Of a stretch of 64,000 nt of DNA, positions 43,101 to 55,933 are shown piece by piece. Origin of the DNA: Owenia fusiformis (lineage: Eukaryota > Annelida > Polychaeta > Sabellida > Oweniidae). Position 1 is the first letter of the stretch. The number at the start of each line of letters is the position of its first letter. The notes under the pieces were generated by a model. That model was not told the DNA's origin. It was given only the letters and a program-made list of their open reading frames with translations, and did not search any database. A program made the translations under genes and the position numbers. The stretch spans positions 34,006,538-34,070,537 of the forward strand of contig CAIIXF020000007.1 in assembly GCA_903813345.2 (NCBI GenBank), read 5' to 3'.

Positions 43101-43967
43101 ATGCAAAAGGAACTAAAACATTTTAAAACGTTTTCATCGCCATCTAAAAACTTTTAAAACATGGTTTCACCTTGCATTCATGATCGAACTACTGTAACTG
43201 TATATACAATGCGTCCCAAAAACGCAACAAGCAAAAACATTGTAAAACCACAAAAGCAGTGATAATTACATCAATTTCATTTAGTTTACCATGAAGCCCC
43301 ACGTGTCTCCTATTTCCAATGATATGTCATTTGTTTATATGTGATCATGGGCCACTGAATAATCACTGTTTTTCGCGCATGGGTAAATTTGTGAAGTATC
43401 CTCTCAATCAACTGATCCTTATTATGCAATCAGGTAAATCATTATGTAATTGAGGCTGAGGATTAATTTCTGGTCACAAGACTTACATAACACAAGTTTC
43501 AGATTTAGATTTAGATTTAGAAAAAAGATTTAACTTAATGGTTCAGTTAACGTTACAAACATATGGAAAAAGAAGTGGCATAAACAGTTAAGTCACAATC
43601 ATTGTCATATCTCATATTCGATTTTCTCGATTTCAAATTTCGGTAGTTAACTCAGTCCTCGAACGCGTACACGTTCAGACGTTACATGTGTTCTAATAGG
43701 GTCAGTTTGATGAACAAATGGATATTCAAATTACAAGTACATGAAGTACAGGTACACGTGTCTTATAAGATCTATGATGTGTTTCAGGGAACCAGTAAAA
43801 CAGGCGGAGTTGGAAAGATGACCGACGCTTCTCAATACACTGGTGCCCATAAAGAGAGATTTGATGCCAGTGGCAAAGGCAAGGGAATCGAAGGTAGAGA
43901 AGACCGAGCTAGTGGAGACGGTTATGTCGGCGCTTACAAAGGAAAAGACACATTTGATAAGAAATAG
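40140..43967 (+). CDS. TPPP: Tubulin polymerization-promoting protein (p25-alpha family)
   Basis: Three exons, 40140-40321, 41816-41963 and 43788-43967, join in frame (AA|A Lys, then phase 0) to 169 residues. The start is the ATG four bases after an acceptor; in-frame codons before it belong to the upstream intron. Residues ~1-60 ([12 protein letters not shown] to [11 protein letters not shown]) and ~61-100 ([17 protein letters not shown]) form the helical p25-alpha core. The last exon holds the tubulin-binding tail [20 protein letters not shown] followed by GIEGRED and [15 protein letters not shown]. The length matches the short TPPP2/TPPP3-like form, without the Ser/Pro-rich N-extension of vertebrate TPPP. 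It binds and bundles microtubules. Introns carry at least two MITEs. Confidence 0.93.
40578..40784. repeat. MITE with CAGACCCGTAGCCAG ends in TPPP intron 1
   Basis: 207 bp, beginning CAGACCCGTAGCCAG and ending CTGGCTACGGGCCTG (inverted). It is flanked by ACTAT on both sides (40573-40577 and 40785-40789). Long G runs and GGTTCGCCCGAACC near the right side resemble the elements at 9507 and 53548. Confidence 0.75.
42739..42995. repeat. MITE in TPPP intron 2
   Basis: Inverted ends TATCCTATACCARGTAGAGTTTT, left at 42739 and right ending 42995, around an interior with two to three tandem copies of GATATGCACCGAAGCGGGA. No ORF. Target duplication not resolved (TTTA/AAAT-rich flanks). Confidence 0.6.
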
Positions 43968-46637
43968 TAAAGGAAAATTTGGACTTCATAGACATACATA
44001 ACCACGCATCATCTGTAGCTTAGTATATTCCAAGTTCATCGTGTGGACGTTGTCAAACTGTATTTTGAACAATGAAGGTAGTCCATCAACACGAGAGAAG
44101 GAAATCATACTGATAGACCGAATTATAGTTCTAGATTTGCATAAGTAGATCATCTGATCATTCACTGTACATGCTGTATCTACGGACAGAGCATTTCACA
44201 GCTAGACCTTTCTTATTTTTTCGTTGTACGCTTTATACGTTTAACGTAGCATTAAATTACGTACATTATTTATACTCTTGGGGTACTGCAATTCAGTACC
44301 GATGTGTGCCATATTAAAAGCGTCTCAACAATTGAGCATACCGTATCACATGTGCATATATATTAATTATTTATGAACAATCTTTGATAAAAAGGATGTT
44401 ATTCCATGAACAATCGTTGATAAAAAGGATGTTATTCCTCAGTCTACTCCGTCCATTTATTCATATCCACTAAGAAAGAAATATATGATTAATTCTACGC
44501 TTCCGAAATGCTGTTAAGACTTGTTACTTATGATAGCATACTTGAATGTAGGGTTCAATTTAGCACATATGGTGTGATATTGCAATCACCCACTGCCTGT
44601 GTCCAAAGGGTGTGTCTGGATATATGCCCTTTTGGTCCCTCAGTCAAATGTATGTGAAATATGTTTTTTATTGCTTTCCTAGTTATATTTGATAAGTATA
44701 TTTACTTTTTCATGAGTTTTGATGCATAATTAACCCCCTGCTGAGAGTCAGAATAAGTATCTTAACAAATAAAAAAGGGTCATTATCATAGAAAAAACAC
44801 CAATGGCAACATGTATGACATACAAAGAAGAAATAACTTAAGATCCATGAAGAATTAAAAAGAAAATCAAAATTTTGAAATATATTTAAGGATTAAAATC
44901 TTTTTCAAATTTTTGAATTTCCCGCCAGTTTAATTTGAGGGGGAAAACAAGATGGCTGCCATTTGATGTAAGAAATATCAGAAAAAAAGTTGCTTCACTT
45001 TTAGTTTTCACATTGAGCACAGTTTTCCGGTTTAGGTTTTTTGACTGATTCGGACTCTTCATCACCTGGGCCATGTATAGAGATTATAAAATTGAAACCA
45101 AAATGTTGTGTTCAGCATGAATTTGACTGAAATATGTGTAACTTCACCAACACAATTGAAGTGTCAAAACTGGATGCTCAGTACCTTTGAGTGACTATAA
45201 TCCCTTGATTACCCAGATAAACACCAATTCACTTATCCAGAAATACCATTCAATGTCTATACAAAGAAAGTAAGCAATGTTTTGGAGGATATGTTTCACA
45301 CTTTTTGTATAAATAATTTATTTAATATTTGCCATTGATTTTTTTTTTCAATTCTGACAAAGTTATATGCACGGTCTTTGATCCCAATATTCTTCATCAA
45401 TTGTGATTCAAATTGATATTTTTGCAATCTCATATTAGAAGGATAAGATATTGAAGTTTAATAATGTATGTGTGATTGAGTTTTTCAGACATTACAATTT
45501 TCAATATTTTCTAAGTCGATACCCAGACTCATTCCCAGACTCATCCTTTCTGTTGATAATGTGCAGTATACTTGCATCTGTTAAAATTTCAAGTTGATCG
45601 GGTTAGCGGTTTTCCTTAATGACGAGAACTGATTTATGTGGCGATCAACCACCCTTACACCACACGCACGCCAACCAGCAAAAGACTGGCAATATGACCC
45701 CTGAGAGCAACAAAGTGTGAAATAGAAATAGTCCTTGATTGTTATACATTCATTGTATTGCAATATCAAACATAGTTTGGAAATATCTTTGGAATACTAC
45801 TTGGAGCAGTTTTAGTTTAGGAATAAAGATGGAGATTCTATGATTCATGACGCAATATATGACTGAAAATTTTATTCTGTTCATTGTTAAGCGATTGAGG
45901 TCTTTGGCAATGGTCAGGAGAGTCCGATGTCATATACCTGCAAAAGTCACAAAAACTAGATCTTTGTTACGATTCTAATATGATAAATAAATAAACAAAC
46001 TAAAAAACAACTATTTGCATATAAGAAATTAAGTGGTCATAAGGCCAAAGGCTTGAGGGCCAAGATTTCAACATTTTGCCCACCGAAATGAGATTATTTG
46101 TATCATCATCACAACCTATTTAATTGTCAAACTAAGTCAAACTCTTTATTCGCCCTTGTGATAATAGGCATTATAGAATTTCTGATCGCATGATGCCACT
46201 GCCACACCCATCTTCCTTTTTTATTGGAATAGGGCATCTTCAAAAATCAAAAAGTATGCAATAATCTTATAATTTTTTTTATTACAATGTCATACTTGAC
46301 TTGGAGCAGTGATATTGGTAGTCATTTTAGAATTTCTGGCCCCTAGTATCATGCATGCTTTTTCCAAGGAGTAAGTCCCTTCAAATGCACTGTCTACAAC
46401 CATGGTGTCACTAAACTGACATTCCTTTGGAGCAGAAAAATATGGAATTCTTATGAAATTTCTCCATGCCGATATGCAGAATTTGGCGCAGCACATTTGC
46501 CAATAGTTCTAATTTATTTTGGAACTGTTACATATGCCATCTTTGCCAGTAAATTCTCCTATTATCTACACATACTCATTGTAATAAATGTAATAATATT
46601 GACAAATCAATAACTGTTCAAATAACAAATTCTCAGA
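43968..46637. other. Intergenic region between TPPP and PSMD11 (convergent)
   Basis: No supported gene. It holds the 3' UTRs of the converging TPPP and PSMD11 genes. A 33-bp direct duplication lies at 44373-44438 (ATGAACAATCNTTGATAAAA...). A minus-strand frame at 46290-46496 lies in the PSMD11 downstream flank and looks incidental. Confidence 0.45.
44373..44438. repeat. 33-bp tandem duplication
   Basis: Two adjacent 33-base units beginning ATGAACAATCTTTGATAAAA and ATGAACAATCGTTGATAAAA, differing at a single base. Confidence 0.9.
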
Positions 46638-49600
46638 TTATGATAGTTTTTTGGCTTTGCTATATAAAGAGTCCACAACTTTTCCCATACTGTGTATAAT
46701 GTCTATTGAGTTTCCGTATGTTTTGTCTTCGGGTGTTTCTTCAAATATGATGAGGACTCCCTGTCCTTGGTCCAAGATACCTGAAAGCAGATTTTTACAA
46801 ATCAACTTCATGTAACAGTTCTCACCACCAAACAGAGCAGGAGTTTAGCCATGTTAAAATACTATTGATGATTTAGAAGAACCCATACATCAGTAGTTGA
46901 TCCTACAACTGAAAACTTTTACTCATGTATTTCCAGAAGTTTGACACAAAATGAAGAAAAATCAACTGAGTTAATACAACAAACCCAATCAGTCATTTTA
47001 GCATTTTCATTTAAAATGATTGAACTACAATGAGAAAATTTCACCTGCTGGAGCTGAGTATTTCTTTCCTCCAAAAAATACATTAACAATCATCATAGCA
47101 AGTATTTCAACTATAATTTTCAATGTTCAAATGAAATATCTAACAGCACATAAGGAAAACATCAAATACCCTAATCAATGATTTAACATAGCAATACATA
47201 CTTTTTGTAAGTTACTGCTCTATTAAAAAAGAGCAAGAATTGCATGAAACCACATTGTGTATTCTGGGCTCTAACTTACCACTGAATTTTCTGTCTAGAA
47301 TCATCTGAGATAACTTCTTTTCAACAACTTCCTGCAAATATGAAAGCATTCTTAAATACTAATACTGCATGTGAATAATACATATTCATAAGGAGGGCTT
47401 TTCAAATTGAAGCCAAATGAAATGTGCCAGTACTACAGGTAAAGGGTTTTGTAATCAAAATACAATCAATAGCAATATACAAATAAATAAAATGGATAGA
47501 TAAAAATAACTTTATAATACAAGTACTTACGATGCTCAGTTTGATAAGGTTTGCAACATGTGTGACTTGCACCTTAGAGAATGGTTCAATGATTCTACAG
47601 AGATTCTGTTCCAGTAGGTTATCATACAAGGAATCCAGATGTGCTCTTACAATAGGGTCATCTACAAGCTCAGACTTGTATGAAGCCAGGGTCTGTAATA
47701 ACACAATACATGTATATTCAAATATGACAATCTAATTATTAGGTTTCAGTACAACAAGCTTGCTACCATATGCAAATCGAAATACCATGTCTTGTAACAA
47801 AATGGGTATCCATGAGATGAGTTAACATGTCTTGTCTGAGTCCTCTGAAAGATGGATAGGCAGACTGACAATAACTAACAATATAGTCCACCCGTATAGC
47901 TCAGCGGTAGCGTGTGTACCTCTTACACAATAGGTCCAGGATTCGATCCCCAGTTCAGGCAAGACATAATTTGCTTGTTTGCGTAAAATACTTCAAGGTG
48001 TTTGACTGAGTTCTCCACAACTCGTAAAAGGCTGTGGTGTGTACCTGTATGTCTGTGTATGGGTGCACATAAAAGAACACAGGGCTCCTCTAAGGAGGGG
48101 TTCCTGGGTCTGCCTTCCATGATTACATGGATTAATTACGACAGTATATATACGGGATATACCCAAGAGGATATACCCAAGAGGTATTGCTCACCTTCAT
48201 TGATGGTAAACAAAAAACAATACAATATATATAAATAATAAATACAGCATATCCTATGATTAGTTCAGTGACAATTTAATAGTTTGAGTCTTCTACCATA
48301 TCATTAATTCCTTTTGGCAAAATATACACCCATTATATTTGGACTTAAACTATAATTGGTATAATTGGTTACAGCGCACAACTGATTTTATTGGGATATG
48401 AAAGAGCTCACCTTTTGAAAATCTGCCAATGACCTCTTATTGCTGGCTTGAGCAATGCTTTTCAGGGCCTCAATTTCAGGTCCAGCGTACTTGAGTGCTA
48501 GTTTACCACTTACTATCTGTTGGACCTCATCAGCACTGAAATCATTGAAAGTAAACTTACAAATATGACCCCAACAGTTGGAGGCAATGATCTCTCAGTG
48601 CCATAAGTTTCAAAGTGTAAACTAGAAAACAGCAATTCTCCCAAGTAGCAAATAACGTAGAACAGAACAGTTTTTGTTATGTCTACACCCATGATGTTAA
48701 TTCCTTCTTAAAGGGGCAACAAGGACTGTAGAGAGAAAATAGGAAATTTTTAACTTTTTCTGAGCTATCAAGGCAACATTTGGCATAACATCTTCTTTGA
48801 CATACCTATTTTCTTAAAATTTATGGATAAACTATCAATTTCAGCATTAAGAAGTGTAAATTCAGTTCAAAGCTTCAAAAAGGGGAAATCCACTTTTATA
48901 ATTTTAAGATCCACCGTGTTTCAAGAGGAATATCAGCTGAAATAATGTTTATCTAGGGGGATTATTTGTAGATAATAAAAATAGATGTTAGTCTTGATGA
49001 AATATCCAAACTTAAATATATTTTGATACTGGTCCATAAACGTTGATTGGCCCTTCTGCACTAATTGTTGCAACTTTAAGTAGAGGTTCTATGACCATTA
49101 GGCATCAGCCTATAAAGAAAGGGGTGCATTATCGGGCAAATACCCCTACAGTCAAAATGAAATTGGTTTAGGTGTAAAATGAATCTGCACCTGGTACTTA
49201 GGACATACAAACTAACAAATGGATGGATTATAAGCTGGGTAGCACACCTCTTAATTTCTATCCTTAATAGCAGTTGTGGTATAAACAACATTTTAATTCA
49301 AAGAGAGGATAAATCAATCAGGAAACTAAGAAGACACGCCATTATGATACAAAAGGAGATCCTTCAGTTAGACTTACTTGTTCAACATAATTTTGCTGAG
49401 TAACATATACTTGAGTGCCTGAATTGCTTTAGGGCTATCAACTGAATCATAGCCTTCAAAGGCCTCATAGAAATAGGAGAAAGCTGTCTTAAAGTCTTTC
49501 TCTTCTGCTGCATGCAAAACACCTACAAGAATAAGAAAATGCTTTATAAACTGGGTCATTCTTAGAATTTCAGAACTGCTCCTCAAACTGAATTACAGTA

Positions 49601-52600
49601 CTGGTTATTTTCTCATACGATGGCAAAAATCTAAGTGGCCTCTTAGGATGCCCCTCCTGGGTTACAAACAAAGAAGTAACCCACGTTTGTCTTGAATTGA
49701 AAAAGATACAAGAATTTTATAATTTCATTTCATGAATGGCAATTTTGAATTGAACAAATTGTTGATACAGACTAGTTAAAACATGTGATGCATCCTCTGT
49801 TTTTTTTCTGTGAGTTTTATGAATGCAAAAAATATCTACCTGATTGTAGATCCAAGGCTGCCTGGAGTTTTGGTGGGCAATATATACCATTGGCAGTAGT
49901 TCTCCCTGAAGTTAGTGCAGCTCTGAAGAAAGAAAACAATTCTATGTACTTTGACATTCTGTAGAAGTGTTATCCCAAGCATTATATTAACTGGGGGCTA
50001 TATTCAGCTGAAAATTCTAAAACAACATTCTACCTTGTTGAAAAGGATCAAGGTATTTTGACAAAATCAATCAAATCAATCATTAAGGGATCGCAGTCAG
50101 TGGGAACACAGTGTCTTAAAACATGCGCTGACCTTCCGTTATAATGCAATATTTTGATATATATTATTAATGATGTAATATATGTAAAGGTGACATCATT
50201 ATAAACTGTTTTTTCTGCATAATATCAAAGCAAAAAGGTTATTTCCAGAATTGGTAAAGTGCACTGAAAGTGTTAAATCATTCTATAAAAGAGAATCTTA
50301 ATTTAACTGATGGTGATTTAAAATAAGAAATAACAGTCTACATACCGTGCTTTGGGCAGGTTACTTAAGGCATGGTAGACTTTGCTCTCCAACAGTTGGA
50401 CTTCCACAAGGAGGGCCTTATCATCTAGCTTCTTTAGCTCACGTAACAGAGTAGATCCAATGTTCAAAGCATTCTCGTATTGTGAAGTTTCAAAGTACAA
50501 AGCAACCAGTTTTGCCTAAAGTATAAATTAGCCTTGCAACCAACTTTTGCGGGAAGAGAACGTATTACTTGATGTGTCAGTTAGTATTCAATCCTAAGCC
50601 AAAGGAGCACCACTGGATCGGAGAATTCCTGAGAATCTAATTGCTTAATATCAACATTATTAATATCAATGTTAACTTCATCTTAAGATAGTATTTAAGG
50701 GTGCTACTATACTATTCTCGTAGTGTGGTTACAGACATGCTTTATCAGATTAAACAGAAAAGACTTGTAATAACTAAGCTAAATTCCATATATCCAGATT
50801 TTAAGCCAGGGACTAAAAGCTGTAATGGAACTTAGCATGAAAAAGCAAAGTCTAAATGTATACCTGGTCATAAGAAAATCAAACCCCATATATCCCAAAA
50901 CTAAGATCTAACATGAAAATAAATAATGTCTAACAGCCCTTTCCCACCATTCAAGGACCAATATCATATTCCAAGACCAGAACACTAAGGTACATTTCAT
51001 CCATACTGATGTCGAAACATTTCACATGTGTGAAGACAAAAAATCAGAAACTGATTGTCAACATAACATCAAAAAATAGTTCTAACAATGGTCATCAGGA
51101 GAAAACTATGGCTGATTTTGATTCCTATTTCTCAACCATTAATGCCATAGCTGGGATCCATCTCAAAAAGTGCCAAGTGAAAAAATTGTGAGTTCAGTGC
51201 CAAATTTCCTAAACAATTCCTACATCCTCCAACATCACAAATTGTAAAACTTGAAATTTTGAAATTAATGACTTTTTTTTTTCAGCAAACCCATGAAAGT
51301 ATTTCTTAAGCCTTTTACAAGTACAATGTATAACCGTGACTTAACAGTTTAGGGTTGTCTAAACTTAACAGGTCATCTACATGTATAAACCTATCTGCTT
51401 TACTAGATTAACTTAGCTAAATGGAATTTTGTCTCATCTTTCATCATCTTTTGGAAAAAATTATCTTCATACAAGAATAGGCACCCAAGAATAGAATAAG
51501 GTGTGCCAAAAGAGGAGTTCAATATGTCCTCATTGGTATTCCTATAATTTGACATAAAAACAATATTTCCAATTACTTTATATAAATGTTATCAATCAAA
51601 AAGCATAAAAACCTCACAAAGTTGCATTGCAGTAAAAGAAATAGGATTTTTAACTTACCTCCAAGGCTTGTCTGAGGAATGTCCTTTTCTCATCTTTTGC
51701 CCAATCTATACATTCTTGACACAATTCAACCTAAAACAGAGGAACATGATAAAACTAGAAAAACAGCAACTAAATTAGCAATTCCCAACAAACAAAACAT
51801 ATTTATCAACCAAATTACTCATCATTTTGCATATAACATGATAAAAATAACAAGGAAATAGAAGAGTTTTATCGTCTCTTTTTGGTAAAATCTCCACCCA
51901 TGATGTGACAATAATTGAAAACATATTATATGTTCCTTCTTGAGTACGGGTCTTCTGACTGTATGGTATTAGCCTAAATTGAGCCTTATTAGGAAAAATC
52001 ACATTTTCTGAGAAATTGTGAATTCAGCATTCCTTTTTGAGCAGAGTGCCAAAAAGTATTGAATGGACAAACAAACAAATGGAATAGCGGACAAATTATG
52101 TTCATTGGGATAATAACATTATACAGATTTAATTTTGCTTCGTGAAAGGTGACCCCTAAATAGGTTTGAACATTTGACTATGTTGGTAGCAGCACAAGAG
52201 ACTCTTAAAAACATAAAAGTATTTTCCTATCTTAGCAGCAGAAGAAACTCCTAAATAGGTTAAAATTATTTGCCTATCTTAAGAGCACAAGAGACTACTA
52301 AATAGGTTTGAATATTTGATTATGCACAATTCGCAACAAAAATGAAATCAAAAGCAATTTAAATATTTGACTTTCACATGTTTTATTCATAATTATATGC
52401 TTGTGTGTATACAAATCTTATCCCCATATCGTACCTCTTTTCCTGTAGCAGCATCCATGTCAAGAAATAGGTCAACCATGCCCCGTACAAGTTTGGCAGC
52501 CTTAGCCTTACTCACATATGCAAGGAATGGACGAGTGAATTTTAGAAGCCCAGCAAGTTCTGAAAGTCATTAAAAAATCTTAAGATGCACTGTTGGATAA

Positions 52601-55600
52601 AAGCACAATAAGAACCTATTTTGGTGTTGAAAGATATAAAACACTAGTTTGTCTGTCTACTTACCAACTGTCAGATACCCACTCCTAGATTTACAGTGTC
52701 GATTTCATGATTGTTGCTGAAATAAATTTTTCACTGGTGGCAGTAGATTTTCTCTCTAAACATTCTCTCTTTAAATTCTCAAATGGCCAAGTCTATGTTT
52801 CCCATGGTTACAAGATCTATTGTTATGCTATTAAATAATAAATATCTATTATTATCCTACGCTTAGTGTACTAAATGTATAATAACATGAAAAAATAAAT
52901 TTGATATTTATTGGCAAAATGAATATCCGGAGGATATCGTAACGATATACTCCGGGCGGAGGATATCATGACGATATACTCCGGAAAACCCAATATGCGG
53001 AGGATATTGTGACGATATACTCCGTTTGTTGATTTCCCGCCAAATTGACTCTATTTGGCATGGAATTAATTTTACAATGATATTATACATTCAGTACACT
53101 CCTTGTAAGTGTAGGATAATAAGAACATCCTATGATTTTTTCAGAATATCATTTTAATCTACTCGGTGATATTGATATATGCACTCGTTCGCTTCGCTCT
53201 CTCATGCAGATATCAATATCACCTCGTAGATAAAAATGATATTCCTCAAAATCATAGGATATCCTATAATTATTACATACTGCTTAAGGCAGCTTAGGAA
53301 CAGTCCACATAATTTTTTAACATAGAAAATCTGAACATGTGAGCCGGTGCTTAATAAGGTTGAAACTGATATAAAATAACCTTATTTTTACGTTCTCTGT
53401 TCTATAGCACTGTAGTAAGACAAAGTTTTGAAATTGAATGAGAATCGAATCTAAGCTAAAGCTATTTATGCCTGTTGGTATTACGATCAATGAAATTAAA
53501 AATAATTTTCTTTGATTTTATAAATAGCTCTTATAAATTACATACGTCAGGGGCGTAGCCAGCTTTCAGTCAGGGGGAGGGGTGCGATTGCCAAAAATTT
53601 TTCAAATAAAAAGCATTTTAAAGCTCTTTTCTTGTTCTTTCTCATGGTTTTATTTTTATTGGTTATGGGGGGGGGTGCACCCATCGCTACGCCTATGTAC
53701 ATAAATTACTTTTTAATCCAAATTTATTAACTGCTAACTATTCTATGAAATCAAAAGGTTAAGGATGAAAATAAATTTTATCAGCATTTGCCATTTTGAA
53801 GTCTCTCCAGTCACCAAGGAGAATTGGCTCCTTGAATGCAATCCCAGTATTTTCCAACGATGAAAATGTTGTTATTGTCTGTCATTTAACTGGCTATGTA
53901 TTTATAAATAGCAATCCAAAAGATTGAGCTAATAGTGTGATCATTTCTTGCATGTTTTCACAACTCGTGATTAGAATCTGAAGTGAAAAAATGGTGACTT
54001 GAATTTTGTAATCAAATCATCCTTGTTTTTATCTTGGGCTTAGTATGTGTACCAAACAAATAATGTTGAGATTGCATTCTGGGAGCCAATCCTTCTTGAT
54101 TAGTCACTTGACATGAGATGTTGGAATGAGAAGTACAGTTTAATTCTAAAATTTTCAGATATTTTGGATCAGCATTTTTTTCAGATTCATTAAACAGCAT
54201 TTTTTTCTCAAACTCATGTTTTTGTTGTTCTTAACGACTTGTGTATAAATCATGTAATGATAACAGTGCCAAAGCACTCAGGAAACTGATAGTACTCACC
54301 TTCTGCCTGTTTCGTTTTAGCAAGAAGTGCACTCAATTCCATTATAGCTTGTTCTTTAATCTTAAGACCCTCCTCATCTCTAGCAGCAACATCTCGTTTT
54401 ACTAAGAAAAAAGGATATACAGTAAAATTTTAAATGTTTGGAACTACTTTGAATTTAAAAAATAAGCAATCAAATGACTATACTGCATCAGTATATAAAA
54501 AATAGAAACATATGTACATGTCCTAACTTTTGTATATTTCAGATACATGTAGTTATATATAATGTGTAGTAAAGCTGTGACTTACTCGAGTCTCTAGCCA
54601 ATTCTTGGCAAGAAGTCATTTCATCTGGAATAATGTGAACTCCATTTGAAAAAAAAGCTGGCCGGTGTGTCATAAATTTGTTGAATATTTTAAAAATCAC
54701 CAGATAAATAAATCATTAATTAAAATGGGACCGGTTCGGCTCCTTGATGAGATATTGCATGATTTCGTCAGGATTTCGTCTTAAATTAAAACAAAATTGC
54801 TCAAAGAAAAATAGCAATATTCGAAAACTGGACGAAATGTCGTTAATGTCTGACATTAATAACTGGCTGTAAATTTTAAGTTAGTGATCCAGAAGATGTG
54901 AACTAATACATTGATCACTTCATGTGTGTTTTGTAATTTTTGGTAAGGTAATAAGACCAAAACTCGCAATTCAAATTGTGATGTGAAAAATGGCGGATTC
55001 TGATTTTGGTTTGATTTAAAATTTTATGATTACGACATGACCCGTAATACATGCAGGAATTTATCTTTGGACGAAGGCCACGATCCAGTGGCCTTAGAAG
55101 AAGGTTAGCTGTGGCCTTTTGTAATAAGGGAGTTTCAGCCATGCTAATTTTTCCGAAAATAACATGGCATAGAAGCATCAAAGCCACAGATATGATAGCT
55201 AGAGTCCATTCCACCGTTTTATTGAGTCAGTAGAACCACAAAAATAAGAAATCAGGAGACCATTGTGCAATTATATATGGAAAGGTATATTCATATTGTA
55301 CATTTTTTGTGCAATAAGCCTGTGCCCTCTTGTAATTTGAAGAAATTCAGCCATGTTAATCTTATTGAAAATAACATGGCAGAGAAGCATCAAAATATAA
55401 GAGGCCAGACACTTTATAAACCAAACTACAAACAATTCAAGATCTACAAATGTCATTCATGTACAATAGGAATATATTTTTCCATATATTATTGCATAAT
55501 GGTATTTAGATTTCTTATTTTTTAGGTTTTACTGACGCAATTAAACAGTGAAATGGACTGTAAACTACAAAACAAACTAAAATATACAAAAGTTAGGACA

Positions 55601-55933
55601 TGTATAAATGTTTCTATTTTTACATTTACTGTTTCAATATGGTCCTTTGATTGCTTATCTTTAAATGCAAAGTAGTTCCAAACATTTAAAATTTTACTGT
55701 AAAGAAAATGCCGGTGCAAATGGGCGATAATATATGAAAATAACAATGTCATTTATTTTCCTCTAAAAATAACGCTACAAAAGAAAAACAATCACATTTT
55801 AAATGAATCAAAAATATGCCCTGTATATCTATGTATATATACCCAATGAGTGCAGAATCGGGATAGCCTCTTGGGGGTTATTAGAGGCAATAGCCTGAGC
55901 CCTTTCCAACTTTGTCTGGTCGTCATTCGCCAT
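46638..55933 (-). CDS. PSMD11: 26S proteasome lid subunit PSMD11/Rpn6, complete
   Basis: Eleven exons: 55843-55933, 54300-54401, 52435-52559, 51659-51730, 50346-50515, 49840-49922, 49378-49522, 48412-48535, 47531-47692, 47280-47331 and 46638-46780. All join in frame with GT-AG borders to 422 residues, the length of animal Rpn6. The N-terminal solenoid includes [77 protein letters not shown] and [20 protein letters not shown], then [20 protein letters not shown]. The PCI winged-helix end reads [20 protein letters not shown], then [16 protein letters not shown] and GVLIIFEE, and the final helix ends [13 protein letters not shown]. Rpn6 clamps the 19S lid to the 20S core, so this is a housekeeping gene. 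It stands head-to-head with MOB4. Confidence 0.97.
47887..48130 (+). repeat. tRNA-derived SINE candidate
   Basis: An A-box-like TAGCTCAGCGGTAGCGT and, 36 bases on, a B-box-like GGATTCGATCCCC have tRNA spacing. The presumed acceptor ends do not pair and the anticodon loop lacks U33, so it is not a working tRNA. The tail (GTGCACATAAAAGAACACAGG and onwards) is unrelated to tRNA, as in SINEs. It lies in a PSMD11 intron on the opposite strand. The right border is uncertain. Confidence 0.55.
52157..52325. repeat. Imperfect minisatellite, about 47-bp period, in a PSMD11 intron
   Basis: Three full and one partial unit beginning TAAATAGGTTTGAACATTTG, each ending CACAAGAGACT or a variant. The units start near 52157, 52206, 52252 and 52299. 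Confidence 0.7.
52851..53120. repeat. Inverted-repeat element holding palindromic 27-bp units
   Basis: Left ATTATCCTACGCTTAGTGTA and the reverse complement of the right end (ATTATCCTACACTTACAAGG) form the inverted ends. Inside are three units, CGGAGGATATCGTAACGATA continuing TACTCCG, at 52928-52954, 52957-52983 and 52998-53024. Each unit is itself a near-perfect palindrome. No ORF. Confidence 0.65.
53128..53259. repeat. Hairpin-forming MITE
   Basis: About 50-bp arms: TCCTATGATTTTTTCAGAAT through CTCGGTGATATTGATAT pair with ATATCAATATCACCTCGTAG through AAAATCATAGGA. The loop GCACTCGTTCGCTTCGCTCTC is itself GC-rich and partly repeated. It directly follows the preceding inverted-repeat element. 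Confidence 0.7.
53548..53696. repeat. MITE of the GGGGCGTAGCCAG family
   Basis: Starts CAGGGGCGTAGCCAG with a poly-G segment and ends GGGGGGGTGCACCCATCGCTACGCCTA. The ends are inverted (GGCGTAGC). It resembles the elements at 9507 and 40578. Target duplication unclear. Confidence 0.55.
54420..55699. mobile_element. Tc1/mariner-type element with ~120-bp inverted repeats in PSMD11 intron 1
   Basis: Left end CAGTAAAATTTTAAATGTTT and the reverse complement of the right end are identical for the first 32 bases and similar for about 120 bases (both reach ACATGTCCTAACTTTTGTAT). TA flanks both ends (54418-54419 and 55700-55701). The 1.28-kb interior has no transposase ORF and contains a direct duplication of about 95 bp (near 55105-55200 and 55316-55410: TCAGCCATGYTAAT, AAAATAACATGGCA). 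Confidence 0.8.

Noticed and set aside
43198..43500. Mariner-type end (TATACAATGCGTCCCAAAAACG)
   Set aside because: The first bases deviate from the CAGGGTG(T/A)C ends and no partner end was found.
46290..46496. 68-codon minus-strand frame just downstream of PSMD11
   Set aside because: PSMD11 already ends properly at 46638; no acceptor joins this frame and no family is recognisable.
47887..47965. Functional tRNA gene
   Set aside because: A and B boxes are present, but the acceptor arms do not pair and the anticodon loop lacks a proper U33; called a SINE head.
52921..53030. CRISPR-like array of palindromic repeats
   Set aside because: Only three units with 2- to 14-base spacers, inside an inverted-repeat element in an animal intron; not a CRISPR.
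54585..54630. Possible extra PSMD11 exon between exons 1 and 2
   Set aside because: Exons 1 and 2 already join in frame to a protein of exactly the family length; this piece lies inside the inverted-repeat element.
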